Below are positions 23,278-34,539 of a stretch of 64,000 nucleotides of DNA, piece by piece. Source of the stretch: Undaria pinnatifida (Eukaryota; Sar; Phaeophyceae; Laminariales; Alariaceae); NCBI GenBank assembly GCA_012845835.1, contig JABAKD010000010.1, forward strand, positions 10,172,311 to 10,236,310, given 5' to 3'. Numbering within the stretch: position 1 is the stretch's first letter; each line of letters begins with the position of its first letter. Under the pieces are notes generated by a model. That model was not told the origin of the DNA. It was given only the letters and a program-made list of their open reading frames with translations, and did not search any database. Both the position numbers and the translations under genes were made by a program.

Positions 23278-24224
23278 ACCAAACCGCCCGGCGTTGATGC
23301 GCTGTTGGGTGGGTGGGTGGTTAGGTGGGTTTCTCTCTCGGGCACGTTTTTGCGTGTTGTAATAACTCTCTTTCCATTTGCGTAATGGTCCGGAACCCCA
23401 ACTTTTGGGAGATCTCGGCGACGCTTGCTCTCCCCTTGACTCTCTTGCGCCATAATCCGACAATTTATCGGAACCCTTCCGCCACGAATGTCGCTTACTG
23501 CGTCGGGCGACGACCAGTTTGCAATCGACTAAATCCATTGGCCCATCGAGCATTTCGAAGAAACCTACGCCGTCCGTCCCCACTGCTTTTTTTGTTTTGC
23601 CATCGACCCAATTGAATCCTCCTCAGAAATTATTTTCAGCCATTGCTGCCTCTCTTTCTTTATGAGTTATTAGTTCATTTATTACTTGCGAAATTTGCAA
23701 GCCCGAAGATTTGCATAGATAGCAAAAAAACATTTTTTTCCCCTAAATGAACTGAAACACCCTTAGGAACATCGACTACCCTGCCACTGCGCGCTCGGAA
23801 AACCTTCGTGTGCACAGTTGCAATGCCTCACCTGCGGAGTTACGATCATAGTGTAATAACGTGTCGGAGCACTGCTACGAACATTAGGGGCGTGCTTAAC
23901 CCTGCTATGGGCACGTTAAAAAGACTCGTCATTCAACGTGGCAGCAACGCATGTCTTCATCCCGCCGCGGACAGCACGAACGCCAGGTACAGCGCAACAT
24001 TTCCGCGGCTGCTCCAATCGGCGTAGCACCTCCCGGGGACAGCACGAATGCGGCGACTCTGACAACTCTCGAGGTTTCCGTTGAAATACATACGCCGCCG
24101 ACAACTAACGCGATCGGCAATCTCGCAACAACTCTTCCCGGCCCCAATAACTGCCCCCCCCGTCCCCAGGAACTCCCGACCAGCCCCTCCCTCCGCCCTC
24201 TGTGCCGCTCTATGGTAGACCCCT
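23278..24224. other. Downstream of the ZGPAT-like gene, no gene seen
   Basis: A ggtgggtgg tract follows the stop codon. The 3' UTR is probably in the first few hundred bases. The rest has no coding or repeat signature I recognise. Confidence 0.5.
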
Positions 24225-24445
24225 AACTTTTATTTCACGAAACCGCCGGTTTTGAAACCAATTCCAGGCCGTATCTCCTGGTTTCCGTTGCCACCGCGGC
24301 GTCATCGTTGGATAGTCATTTGCAGACAAGAAAATGTTTGAACATGTTTTTTCATATAGCGTCCTTCCTCGTGTCGAGCAGCCATGAACACGTTCGTTAA
24401 AGAAAAACGCTGGCTTTTGGGGGGGGGGGGTATGGTAGAATTAGT
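24225..24445 (+). repeat. Dispersed repeat family R1, 5' part
   Basis: Begins tctatggtagacccct and ends at a run of G (24419-24430). It shares aaaccgccggtttt-, ccttcctcgtgtcgagcagcc- and cgttcgttaaagaaaa-type words with the copies at 43.5, 52.9 and 53.6 kb. Confidence 0.8.
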
Positions 24446-25845
24446 CCTCTACTGCAGATACCGCCCCAAACTCCGCGATCTCGACCACCCCTGCTTTGAC
24501 CACAGCCAACATGCGCCCTCTCCCGGCGCGTTCGGCACCAACTAACTGACTGGCTTATGGTGGAAACCCTTGCGCAAATTTATTGGCAGCACGTCGTGCT
24601 ATCGTGTCGAATACTTTGTAAGTTTCTTTTCCTCGGGCCTATGAACCGAGTTCTTCACCCGATCCTCTATGAGTTCACCCCCGCCCCACTGATCTATCTT
24701 CAACACTAACACAGCGACCCTCTGCAACTTGATAACCCCCCCCTACTAACCTATCTTCGACACTAACCGCTCAACCATGGACTCCAAGAGATTTATTTGA
24801 GGCGGGGGCAGGAAGAAATTACCCGAGTTCTTCCGGTACCATCCCCTCAATGTTTCCAGTCCGTGCACATTGCCGAAGTTCCCGCAGAGTTTGCCAATCT
24901 CGTGGGTAACCCAACAATGGCCGGCGACGGCCGTAACCCCCTCTCCGGCGCTACTGCCTCTACCGCAGGACCACCGACCCTTGAATTTCCTTTAATAACT
25001 GTTCCATGATCCTGGTCGCGTACGCCCACTCGCATCCGCCGGGCCCGCAGGGCAACATAACACGCGCGCCTTCTTCTACTTCCCGAACACCGAACTTACG
25101 GCTGACCGCCCCGTGTTTACCACAGTGCTCTCTTCCCAGACCCAACGGACGGCTTTCCCGCGGGATACTCCGCGGAAGGCTCAACCCCCTCGTCTACAAG
25201 AGCATGGCGCGAACCTCCTTCATCTCCACTTCTTCTCGGGTCGCGGATTACTGCAGGCACATCATCTTTCGAGTACGTTTCTCATTTATTGCGACGCTCG
25301 TGTGAAGATATCGAAGATATTGATGGCTCTTTGACGCGAGATTTTTCCGATCGTCACGGACATTCCGGCGGGGCCCCGGTACAACCGAGCAACCCAACCC
25401 GTCGATGATCTCGGGAACAGAAGCTTTCTACGGATTAGCTCCCGGACACGTCAGGTAGCCCCCCATTACTGCCGCCTCCCTCTTCGCCCTTACCCAAACT
25501 CTGAGCCAACCGCCACATAGACTTTGACCTGGAGCCGATAACCTGCTGTGGTGTTGGGAATCCTCGTCGCTTTGTTCCAGTAGTACCGTTCAATATTGCC
25601 GTTGATGAACACTACACCTGCGCTATATAGTGTATGCTGTCGGAGAAGGCCAAGATTTTCGGCGACAGACTTGCTGGACGATATGGCTTCCTCGGACCCC
25701 GCGCAAAATAAGCATATATCGGACGCACCGTCTCTGACTTTAGCCAATACCTGTAGGAACAATAAAACCGCGACGTCGTTTTCCAGGGAAGTCTCGCCAA
25801 ACTCTCCGTTCGTCCTCTGTTGGTTATATAACACTACCCACTTGC
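24446..25845. other. Unassigned DNA, no supported gene
   Basis: Base composition is C-rich on the plus strand and several frames stay open for 60-120 codons, but none resembles a family I know. It may be an old retroelement body, since a copia gag relic follows at 26.06 kb. Confidence 0.4.
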
Positions 25846-26060
25846 CCACGTAGTCACGTGACTTCTTGGTTCAGTGGGTAGTGCTATATAACCAACAAAT
25901 ACATGTTTGCGTGTCCGCCATTTGACTCTCACTGATTTCGTAACGAGGATGTCCGGGGCTCTCCCCTTGCCATGCACTACCGTAGTACTCAGGAGCAAAC
26001 TATAATAACCATTCACGTCTCCAGCGCGCACGCTCACAAATACGTTATTTCCTTCACCGC
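25846..26060. repeat. SINE family B copy (tRNA-derived)
   Basis: Starts with ggttcagtgggtagtgct, an A-box-like D arm, and carries the body words gcactaccgtagtactcagg and tctccagcgcgcacgctc shared with 27360-27424, 30525-30690 and 31069-31790. Confidence 0.8.
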
Positions 26061-26600
26061 GGCACCGCCGCCGGCCCCTTTTCTGTGACCACCATCGCCG
26101 CCGCCGGCGAACATAACACGGCCGGCATGGCAAATATTGAGCCACTTCTTGCTTAGATAAAGTCGTTGATGCCGTTCTCGTACAGCCTTGATGATGTCGT
26201 CGCGGCCGAAATATCACGAAATGCAAGGTTCCTTGCCGCCACCTCGTATTCGGCAGGCAGAGCATCAATGAAAATTGTGTGCGGTGCATGTGATCATCTA
26301 GCTAGGGTCATTCCTGCTGCACGCATTTCTGCGGCAAGATCTTCGATCCTGCCCATCTCCTCGAGAGGGTTACTCCCTGACGCTATCTTGAAACTATTAA
26401 GGCGGCGGGAAAGGTCGGATTTTGGCCCCCGTTGTTTGAGGGCCGTACCACGCGAAAAGCGCGTCCTACGCTTCTCTCGGCGAGGTACATCTGTACAAGA
26501 TACTCTTGTCGCTCTTGCTCTTTAGGGCCATCGACAGGAATTCCACACCAGTGCATGTATGTGTACACTTTTGCGGTTGTGCCCCCTTTCGACAAGTACC
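26061..26600 (-). pseudogene. Ty1/copia gag relic
   Basis: On the minus strand, across frame shifts, the order EDLAAEMRAAGM, then GRDDIIKAVRERHQRL, then a Gly/Arg-rich tail (GGGDGGHRKGAGGG) matches the 3' half of copia-type gag. Upstream NNGGQNPTFPAA and AEMYLAERSVG-type sequence is less certain. No pol follows recognisably. Confidence 0.6.
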
Positions 26601-26850
26601 GCGTTTTCGGTATCCAATTCTCCTACGGGAATATTATGGGGTGGATCCGAGTTTCGCGTCGGATCCACCCCATGACATTCCCGTAGGAGAATTGGATACC
26701 GACAACTCGGTACTTATCGAAAGGGGGCACAACCACAAAAGTGTACACATACATGCACTGGCGTGGAATTTCCTGTCGACGGCTAAGAGCAAGAGCGACA
26801 AGAGTATCTTGCACAGGTGTACCTCGCCGAGATGAGCGTGGGACGCGCTC
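26459..26850. repeat. Large palindrome, arms about 190 bp
   Basis: Arms 26459-26648 and 26661-26850 with a 12-nt centre around gagtttcgcgtc. Pairing words include ggggtggatcc/ggatccacccc, cctacgggaat/attcccgtagg and gtacacttttg/caaaagtgtac. The left arm overlaps the gag relic, so the right arm looks like an inverted copy. Confidence 0.9.
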
Positions 26851-27359
26851 CTCTTGGCGATGATATACAACAGCAGCAAGAGAGACGATTTGTGTTAGAG
26901 GACAGAGATGAGAGAAGGAGCAGAGAGCGGAGTGCTGGAGCTCTCCTCTCATGAGAATGTGCATAAAACGCCTACGAATATATACGCAACCCTCTACAAC
27001 TTTTGTAACTGTCGTGCTGTGACGATCCAAACTAACACCCTCCCTGGCTCTTCACAGCAGTGACGAGACCGAACGGGCATCCAAAACGACAAGCTAGGAC
27101 CAAAGAACAGCCAACGACAGTCCCGTAGGAGGAAACCCGGCCACCAGGTCAAAACCCCCTTTATGTCTTACATCATCCAAACCATTGCGATTGTATCAAT
27201 GGCCGCATTAAAACGATGACCATGGCCAGAAACTAAAATGCCAAATAACGCCCTACTCACCCATGACCCTCAAAGTGGCATGGGGTGGAGGCCTGACAAA
27301 TTTTTCCTCGCATGACTCAAACAGGGTACTCATCGAATAACGCGAGCGTGCGCGCTGCA
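26851..27359. other. No gene seen
   Basis: Non-coding by inspection. Short A/G-rich tract at 26905-26935; otherwise featureless. Confidence 0.5.
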
Positions 27360-27424
27360 GACGTGAATAGTTATTATAGTTTTGCTCCTGAGTAATACGG
27401 TAGTGCGTGGCGAGGGAAGAGCCT
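27360..27424 (-). repeat. SINE family B, left part of an interrupted copy
   Basis: Minus-oriented SINE B body ending at agcct. The missing remainder resumes at 30525 (agccccggag) after the LTR element, which restores the continuous family sequence. Confidence 0.8.
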
Positions 27425-27700
27425 TGTTGATTTGGGATTTTGAGTATGACAGTTACGTATCAGTTTCGTGCCTGTTCGGGCTTCTGGACTATTATTGGGT
27501 GCCTTGTAGTACCTGGTTGGCGTTCTTGATGGTAGACTGCTGTGCGCTCTCGCTCGGGAGCTCACTCTTCTCGGAAGTCTTACGCACGAGCTCTCTTCTC
27601 GGAGGTCTCACGCATGAGTTCTCTGCTCGACTTGCCTCAACCCTGTGGTTGGGAGACGTAATACAATGACTTGAAACTACCCGCTTGGAGCTAACAAACA
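27425..27700 (+). repeat. Left LTR of the LARD-like element
   Basis: 276 bp, TG...CA ends. Inside is a short repeat ctcttctcggaggtct in two to three copies. Confidence 0.78.
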
Positions 27701-30247
27701 CTCTAGAGCGAACCAATTCGGTGTAGCCTCATGAGGGGTCTACGGGTCAGCAGTATTGGAACAGGACCGTGCTTTCATCGAAGCTTGGTGAGGAAGGAAG
27801 GGCCATGTTCGTTTGTAGAGCCAACCTTTTTGGAGACCAGCGGAGACGAGCAGCAAGACGCAAGGAGGAGTCCGGTGGGGAGAAGGAGAGAGCCACCGCT
27901 GGTATATCAGGGAGAGATGCTATAACGCCATCGTCGGGATTCTTCGATGGTGGAGAGGGAGGGCAGCTTGATAGTCGAGTTGTCTTCGGACCCAGAGATG
28001 ATGTTTTTGTGGAGACGTCGTTTTTAGGGAGAAGCCACTGCTGCTGTAGACTACTTACAGCAGTAGTAGCTAAAGCCCTACGGTGGGGCATGACCGTAGG
28101 CAGGGAGTAGCAGCAGCTTACGTTCATGGTGATAGCGTAACCTAGGACACCCCCACCGTCTACAGCGGACAGGGAGGTTTACAGCAGCAGCTAAAAGCCC
28201 TATGGTGGAAGTACAGCCGTAGGCACCCTCGCCGTGTGTTGCGGGCGGGGGGATTTTAGCCGCGCGGCATTATTTTGTTATATGTTTGCCGTGCGCCCTC
28301 TACTTCAGGAAGTTGGTTGTGGAGGCAGCAAATATAGGGTTATCTGCATTTTTCCGCGAGAAGTCGCATGGCCGCCAGCCGTGTGCACCCTACCATGGTG
28401 AGTGATTGGGTAGAGCGACGTCGCGCGGCATAATAGCCGCGTGCTTCCTGCTGCTGGTAACAGTGGTAGGAAAGGACGTGGGGTATTCGTGGGCTGTCTG
28501 CAGCAGTACCAAATAACGATGGGGTTTCGTCCTGGCAACAAGTCGAGCGGCATGGCCGCACGCACTCCATGATACGCAACAGCAACAGCAGCAGCAGGAG
28601 AGGTCATGGAGGGAGCAGATCGGTTCATTATTTCGCCAGCCGGAGCTTCACGGTTCGGCAACATCGCGAGGCGGAGGGGGGGTACAGGTCTGGTCAAAGT
28701 GGTGAATTTATTTTTACGATGGATTCACATTTCGATCGAAGCATTGTTTTTGGTCAAATATGGCGTTTATTTATTTACGGCAAGAGTGAAGACCCGTTAA
28801 ATAATAAGCGGTTTATTTGCGGTTAGGGTGAAGACCCGCAGATAGTACCATCTAAGATTCGTTCTGGATGATACGCGTAGCCCTTTTCGCCAGGTAGTTT
28901 TGAAGTGTTTTTCATGTTCAAATCAAACAATCTTTGTCCGAAAACTTGTACCTGGTAGTGTTTTTCTGGTGTAGACGGGACCAGAAGGGAACTGGTGAAG
29001 CTGATAAACATAACAATAATGCCTGGTAAATTTGCAAGTGTGTGTTTTTATGTTCAAATCCAACAGTCTTTGTAAAACCGAAAAACTTGTAGTATTTTTC
29101 TGGTGTAGACGGGACCAGAAGGGAACTGGTGGAGCTGATATTCATACAATAACGATTTGGAGAAAAGGGTACGTAGGTGCGCCAAATTGCGAGGTGTATC
29201 GCTGATGTATGGTATTGATGGTGGCACTGATTGTATTGAATTTTGCGGGTATCTTTTGTTTTGGCAGTAGTCTTCTGACTGATTGCAAAATAGAAGTGGG
29301 CATATTCATGATTGATTGGTTGTTTTACCAACAATATCATTGCGAATGCTTGTTCGGAAAGGAGGAGTGAAACACGAAATGTTTTTGCGATGGTCGAATA
29401 CTTTGCGTACCTGAGAGGGCTTGAGCTGTTCGTATCGACAGTGGCGGCATTTTAATTGTTTATTTATTCGGTTATTTGGAGATATAGCAAACAAAAGCCA
29501 AAAGGAGAGTATTTTCGGTTTTAGGATGGTTTGTGAATGACCAATATTTCGGGTAATTGCGTTTGTTGGCGAGGATTGGTTACATTGGCTAATAGGTTTT
29601 GCTGGTGTCTCTAGTTTGTGGTTGCCTACGTGTGTTGATGAGATGGGATGGGGCACCCTTGTGACCGTACAGTACAGGACATACTGGTCTCAAATGAGAG
29701 AGGAGATGCAAAGTCACAATTAGTCATTGGATTACCGATGTTGATTTTCCGAACTTGATGGGTGGTTGCAATCTTGTTTGGGAATTCGAAGGATGATATA
29801 CTTTGAAAATTTGATTATATTACAAGCAAGATGTTTAGCATTTGTTTTGCAATGAAAAACGGGGTGGCTTGTGGATGGTCAGATACTCTTTGTATCGGGG
29901 AGGGCGTAGGCTAATTTTTGCGTCAGATAAATTCTGTGTTTGCGGACAAGAAATTGTGCTATATTGTTTTACCGATATGATCTGTGTATCTATGGCGGTA
30001 GTAGGGGACAATGGGAGACCTTTGGCCGGGTGACTTTGCGATCTCTGGCGTTTTATCTGTCGCAGTAGTTTTTGCCCTGACGACGCGGCTGTTGCAATCT
30101 CTCATTGTGATTACAATGGTTGCAAGTGGGAGTATCGGAGAAGTTTTCACTCATGGGGATGAGTTTCCTCTTGCAATTTTTTTGTTTTAGGTGATGGAAT
30201 TGAGTCAATTGTTAATTCGTCACTGTCTTGTGAAGAATCCGGGAGGG
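27701..30247. other. Interior of the LARD-like element
   Basis: No recognised protein domain. A roughly 110-codon open frame at 27769-28110 is Arg/Gly-rich and unlike gag. A degenerate 130-bp tandem pair lies at 28905-29155 (shared tctggtgtagacgggaccag). A/T-rich DNA follows to 30200. Confidence 0.55.
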
Positions 30248-30524
30248 TGTTGATTTGGGATTTTCAGTATGACAGTTACGTATCAGTTTCGTGCCGGTTC
30301 GGGCTTCTGGACTATTATTGGGTGCCTAGTAGTACCTGGTTGGCGTTCTTGATGGTAGACTGCTGTGCGCTCTCGCTCGGGAGCTCACTCTTCTCGGAGG
30401 TCTTACGCACGAGTTCTATTCTCGGAGGTCTCACGCATGAGTTCTCTGCTCGACTTGCCTCTACCCTGTGGTTGGGAGATGTAATACAATGACTTGAAAC
30501 TACCCCGCTTGGAGCTAACGAACA
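30248..30524 (+). repeat. Right LTR of the LARD-like element
   Basis: 277 bp, TG...CA ends, few differences from the left LTR, directly preceded by a purine tract. Confidence 0.78.
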
Positions 30525-30688
30525 AGCCCCGGAGATCCCTGTTACGGATTCGGTGAGAGTCAATTGACGGACTCGCAAACGTATTTTTTGTTGGTTATAT
30601 AGCACTACCCACTGAACCACGCAGGCACGCGACTACGTGGGCCAGTGGATAGTGCTGTACAACCAACAAACATGTTGGTTATATAACA
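30525..30688 (-). repeat. SINE family B, right part of the interrupted copy
   Basis: Continues the SINE split at 27424, with ccggagatccctgtta and a tRNA-like end (gttatatagcactaccc). A second fragment of the same end follows at 30640-30688. Confidence 0.75.
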
Positions 30689-30692
30689 CTCC

Positions 30693-31064
30693 TGTTAAGG
30701 TATTAGTGGGGTATTAGTCCGTTTGACCACTTGCAAAAGGTTAACCGATAGCTTACCCAAACTAAGCATTATAACACTCTCCCCCCCTGAAACGGCGGGA
30801 TAGCAGGTCGGCCGGATATACGGCGGACCTCTGTCAATATCCAAGCTGTTTCATCTCCTGGGTATACCGGGGAGAGTATTTTTCAAGTTCGACATGGGGA
30901 AAATCTGAAAAGTTTATTATTGTGGATGGTGGGGATCGAACCCACGACCCAAAAAACCCATGGTCTGTCGACGATGCCATTGTTAAGGAATTAGTGGGGT
31001 ATTAGTCCCTTTGACCACTTGCAAAAGGTTAACCGATAGCTTACCCAAACTAAGCCTTATAACA
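30693..31064 (-). mobile_element. TRIM-like element, family 1 copy B
   Basis: 372 bp. LTRs 30693-30776 and 30981-31064, target duplication ctcc (30689-30692, 31065-31068). Purine tract (plus strand ctctcccccc from 30777) and primer-site candidate (gtcgacgatgcca before 30980) are placed as in copy A. The insertion site is the tRNA-like end of SINE family B. Confidence 0.85.
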
Positions 31065-31068
31065 CTCC

Positions 31069-31795
31069 CCACTGGCCAACGTCACGTGACTGCGTGGTTC
31101 AAAATGTTGATTATACAGCACTAACCACTGGCCGACGTAGTCACTTGACTGCGTGGTTCAGTGGGTAGTCACTTGACTGCGTGGTTCAGTGGGTAGTGCT
31201 ATATAATGAACAAAAGATATGTTTGCGAGCCCGTCAATTGACTCTCACCGACTTCATGACAGGGATCTCCGGGGCTCTCCCCTCGCCACGCACTACCGTA
31301 GTACTCAGGAGCAAACTATCATAACCATTCGCGTCTCCAGCGCGCACGCTCGCAAAGACGTTATTTCCTTTCTTCTTTTCCCGGATAAAAGCGGAAATAT
31401 GCAGTCGGTGGGATTCGAACCCACGACATATCTTTTGCTGGTTTTTTAGCACTATCCACTGAACCACGTAGTCACAAAGATATGTTTGCGAGTCCGTCAA
31501 TTGACTCTCACCGACTTCGCTACAGGGATCTCCGGAGCTTTCCCCTCGCCACGCACTACCGTAGTACTCAGGAGCAAACTATCATAACCATTCGCGTCTC
31601 CAGCGCGCACGCTCGCAAAGACGTTATTTCCTTTCTTCTTTTCCCGGATAAAAGCGGAAATATGAAGTCGGTGGGATTCGAACCCACGACATATCTTTTG
31701 TTGGTTATATGGCACTATCCACTGGCCCACGTAGTGATTACGTGGTTCAGTGGGTAGTGCTATGTGACCAACAAAATATATGGCAAACTATCATA
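31069..31795 (-). repeat. SINE family B cluster, at least two further copies
   Basis: Units at about 31095-31460 and 31460-31740. Each has a minus-strand tRNA-like head (tggttcagtggatagtgct as A box, ggttcgaatcccacc as B box at 31400-31420 and 31668-31688) and the shared body. The anticodon-loop position reads CCA, hinting at tRNA-Trp ancestry; this is tentative. Confidence 0.75.
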
Positions 31796-31799
31796 ACCC

Positions 31800-32556
31800 T
31801 TCACGTCTCCAGCGCGCACGCTCGTTATGTATTGGGAACGCTCTACATCTGTTACGTTGCGGGGGTGGTTCTACATCTTCTGGAAAACCACTCGGCATGC
31901 ATTCGTTCGACTCCCCTTTATTGTCGTCCATAGCAGGTTCTCCGGCCATCATGGCCATTGCGTCCTCCGTCGTCCAGGATGTACGCTGCAGTATACTCTC
32001 AAACTCCGTCCACCTTTGTACCGCCGCAGGCATCGCGTCCTTGATCACACGATGACGTTGAGCAGATTCACCCTGCAGGCGTTGGATCTGACTCCGGGTC
32101 CGGCCTCTTATTGTCGGGGGCAGCCGTCCCCAGCTACTGAGCTCGTGAGCTGCCCTCCCCGACAGGACCGCGGGGATCATCGCCGTTCCCTTGGTCGGTG
32201 CCGGAGGCTGCTGATGCGCCTGAGTCGCTTTCGTCCCTCCCTGCCGGGACCGAGGAGGCGTCCACCGCGCCCCCTTGAGACGAATCCATCGTCTCGACTG
32301 TTTCGACCCTCCCTGCCGGGACCGAGGAGGCGTCCACCGTGCCCCCTTGAGACGAGTCCATCGTATCGGCTGCTCCGTCTGCATCGCCGGCGACAGGTGC
32401 CTCATGTGAGCGCTCCTGTAAGCACGCATGCAGATCGCCAGCATCGCCGGCAGCAGGTGTCTCCTGTGAGCGCTCCCGAAAGAACGCGTGCAGATCAAAC
32501 CCCCACGTCACGCCGAGGTCGGTCAGGCGATCCAGACCTTCGTCCTGCTCGTCCAT
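31800..32556 (-). pseudogene. Unknown gag-like ORF with one frame shift
   Basis: Minus strand from ATG 32556 (MDEQDEGLDRLTDLGVTWGF) through acidic sequence with a duplicated SSQGG(A/T)VDASSVPAG motif. A frame change near 32140 leads to an Arg-rich part (QIQRLQGESAQRHRVI) and WTEFESILQRTSWTTEDAM. About 250 residues in all. It lies head to head with the gypsy pol remains. It could be a gag of another retroelement; I do not recognise it. Confidence 0.4.
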
Positions 32557-33329
32557 CACGCCCCCCCCACCTCAACCTGACGTGCTCTCGACGTCGACCT
32601 CGGACCCCCCCTCCTCCTGGGACAGGGAGTCATATGCGCTCCTTACGCCAAACTAGCAATGCGAGGCGCGCATCTAGTCTGACGCGGTAGGTACTATGCA
32701 ACACCACGTTTTACTTGGATGCGACCGCTGGATTCGACAGCAGGGCACTTACATCAGGTCGAATTCTTCTGTTGCACACCCAATCCCGACGGTGTTTCCA
32801 CTGCCATCCATGACAACCGATCCACAGATAACATCTTCCGCCTCAGGTAGGCCGGCGCTCAAGCACTTTCGGTTTCTCGCCTACGACATCTCTCGCAAAG
32901 GCAGCTTGGTACGTTCTTCGGGCGTGTCAACTCTCACCGCTCACTACCTGGTCGACATGCTTCCCGCGACCATCATTCTCCGACGAAATTTTCGTCGCCG
33001 GTTGGCACAAGACTACACCACTTTCACGCTCCGCCGACCTCGAGCCAGGCGATCTCCTGGGTATTTCTTCTCCTCTAGTACGAATGACTGCCGCTATGCG
33101 CTGTTGAAGACTCTTTCAAGGAGGCATGACGCCATTACCGAATCCCCCTACTTTCGACGCCTACGCCGTACATGACAACATTCCCGCCAAAGACACTTTG
33201 CCCCAACCCCCTAAAGCACGAAGACGCCGATCGACGAATAACGTTTTTCTCCACCTCTGGGGCTGGCTCTGCGTGACATCGCGTTCTATCTTTTCTGTTC
33301 CTCCTGGTCTCCATCATTAATCACTTCTT

Positions 33330-34480
33330 CCGGCGACGTCCTCTGCTATTTACCCGACGCTTTCCCCACGCCCAAGCCCGACGTTGGCTCCTGTTCCTTA
33401 TTTTGTTCAACATTCCCATTCCGCTAGAGCGCCCTCGTCATCTCTCGCCCGTACAGCGTCACCCCCACCATCGCGAAACAGCCTGCTGCCGTCCTGGACC
33501 GATAGCTGACCGCCGGCGTTATCCAGCCCCATGGTGTCGATTCCGTAGAAAAAGACGGAAACGTCTTGATTACGGTGCACTTCAAAAGCCTCAACTCCAT
33601 CAACTAGCCCCCTCAGACAGCTCTCAATACCCGGCGTCGACGACTTCGATTCCCTAGGCAAAGGACGTACCGTCTCCCTGATTGATCTCGTGTGTTCGTT
33701 CCACCAAATCACCGCCGACAAGGAAACGGCCCCCGTCGCCGCGTTCTGCACCCCCACCCGACTTTTCGAATGGCTTGCCATTCAAGCGTTGCCCCCGGTT
33801 GGTTCGTTAATGACATGAGTGAGGTCACCGAAAGCCTCGACAGCGTTGCCGCCTACCTCGACGATGTCATTACCTTTGGTACCGACCTCACCGCCCACGC
33901 CGACCCCACCGCCCACGTCGACCGCGTTCGCGCCCTCTTCCAACCAGGGACAAAATAGGTGCTGCGCTGTTGCGCTCCCGCGCATTTTTTTTAGAAATCC
34001 CGATTTCCGCAACACCTGCGCCAGGCGTGTTGCGCACCTGCTCAACATCTTTTTTGATGCGCGTAACAAGAATCGCCGCAGGGCCTTTTTTTTGTTGCAC
34101 ACCAAAACAAACGGGTCCTTTATTTCGCCGTAATAAAAACACAAGTTGGAGCTGTTTTTTAGCCTGTATTTTGGACGAAACGGTGGCCATCCGGGGGACC
34201 CTGCGGGATGCGCAACACGCCTCGACGACCTATTTTATCCCCTGCTTCGAACGCCTTTGGGAGAGCAACCTCACTCTTTCCCTAGCCAAAGCCAAACTTG
34301 GCGTCACCGACGCTAATTGCCTGAAACATCCCATTTTTCCGCTGACATTATTAGCCCTAGCGACAATAAGGTCGCCACCCTCACCAACATGCCCATACCG
34401 AAGAAAGCCAGGCAACCCCCCTCACCTCTTGGATGCCTTGGATACAATCGTAGTATGGTAGGTTTTGGATAATACGATAA
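33330..34480 (+). pseudogene. Gypsy A reverse transcriptase relic
   Basis: Readable pieces in different frames: PHGVDSVEKDGNVLITV, SLIDLVCSFHQITADKET, AFCTPTRLFEWLA, APGWFVNDMSEVTESLDSVA, and the catalytic YLDDV box at about 33871. After the MITE, ERLWESNLTLSLAKAKLG continues in line. The order and motifs are those of gypsy RT. Frame shifts and stops make it non-functional. Confidence 0.85.
33945..34244. mobile_element. 300-bp hAT-type MITE inside gypsy A RT
   Basis: Terminal inverted repeats CAGGGACAAAATAGGT and (reverse complement of the right end) CAGGGGATAAAATAGGT. Flanked by an 8-bp target duplication, cttccaac (33937-33944) and cttcgaac (34245-34252). Removing it re-aligns the RT frame around ALFERLWE. 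CAGGG ends with 8-bp duplications are the hallmark of the hAT superfamily. No transposase. Confidence 0.85.
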
Positions 34481-34539
34481 TACATACGCCCACACGCATA
34501 TACCCACCACCGCTCTGCTAAAATAAGGTATTCAATCGT

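Larger units (their letters stand above)
27425..30524 (+). mobile_element. 3.1-kb LTR element without recognisable pol (LARD-like)
   Basis: Direct terminal repeats 27425-27700 and 30248-30524, about 97 percent alike by eye, begin TGTTGATTTGGGATTTT and end CTAACAAACA or CTAACGAACA. Flanking 5-mers agcct and agccc fit a target duplication. A purine-rich string gaagaatccgggaggg abuts the right LTR, suggesting plus orientation. I find no convincing primer site and no gag or pol. It sits inside a SINE B copy, so it is younger than that SINE. Confidence 0.75.

Noticed and set aside
22665-23453. Long minus-strand open frame opposite ZGPAT-like exon 4
   Set aside because: Antisense shadow with low-complexity Pro/Ser content.
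25490-25849. Minus-strand 119-codon frame
   Set aside because: No recognisable motif and it ends in SINE B sequence; kept as unassigned DNA.
31395-31480. Possible tRNA-Trp on the minus strand
   Set aside because: The D and T arms look good but the acceptor stem does not pair and the unit is repeated in the SINE B cluster.
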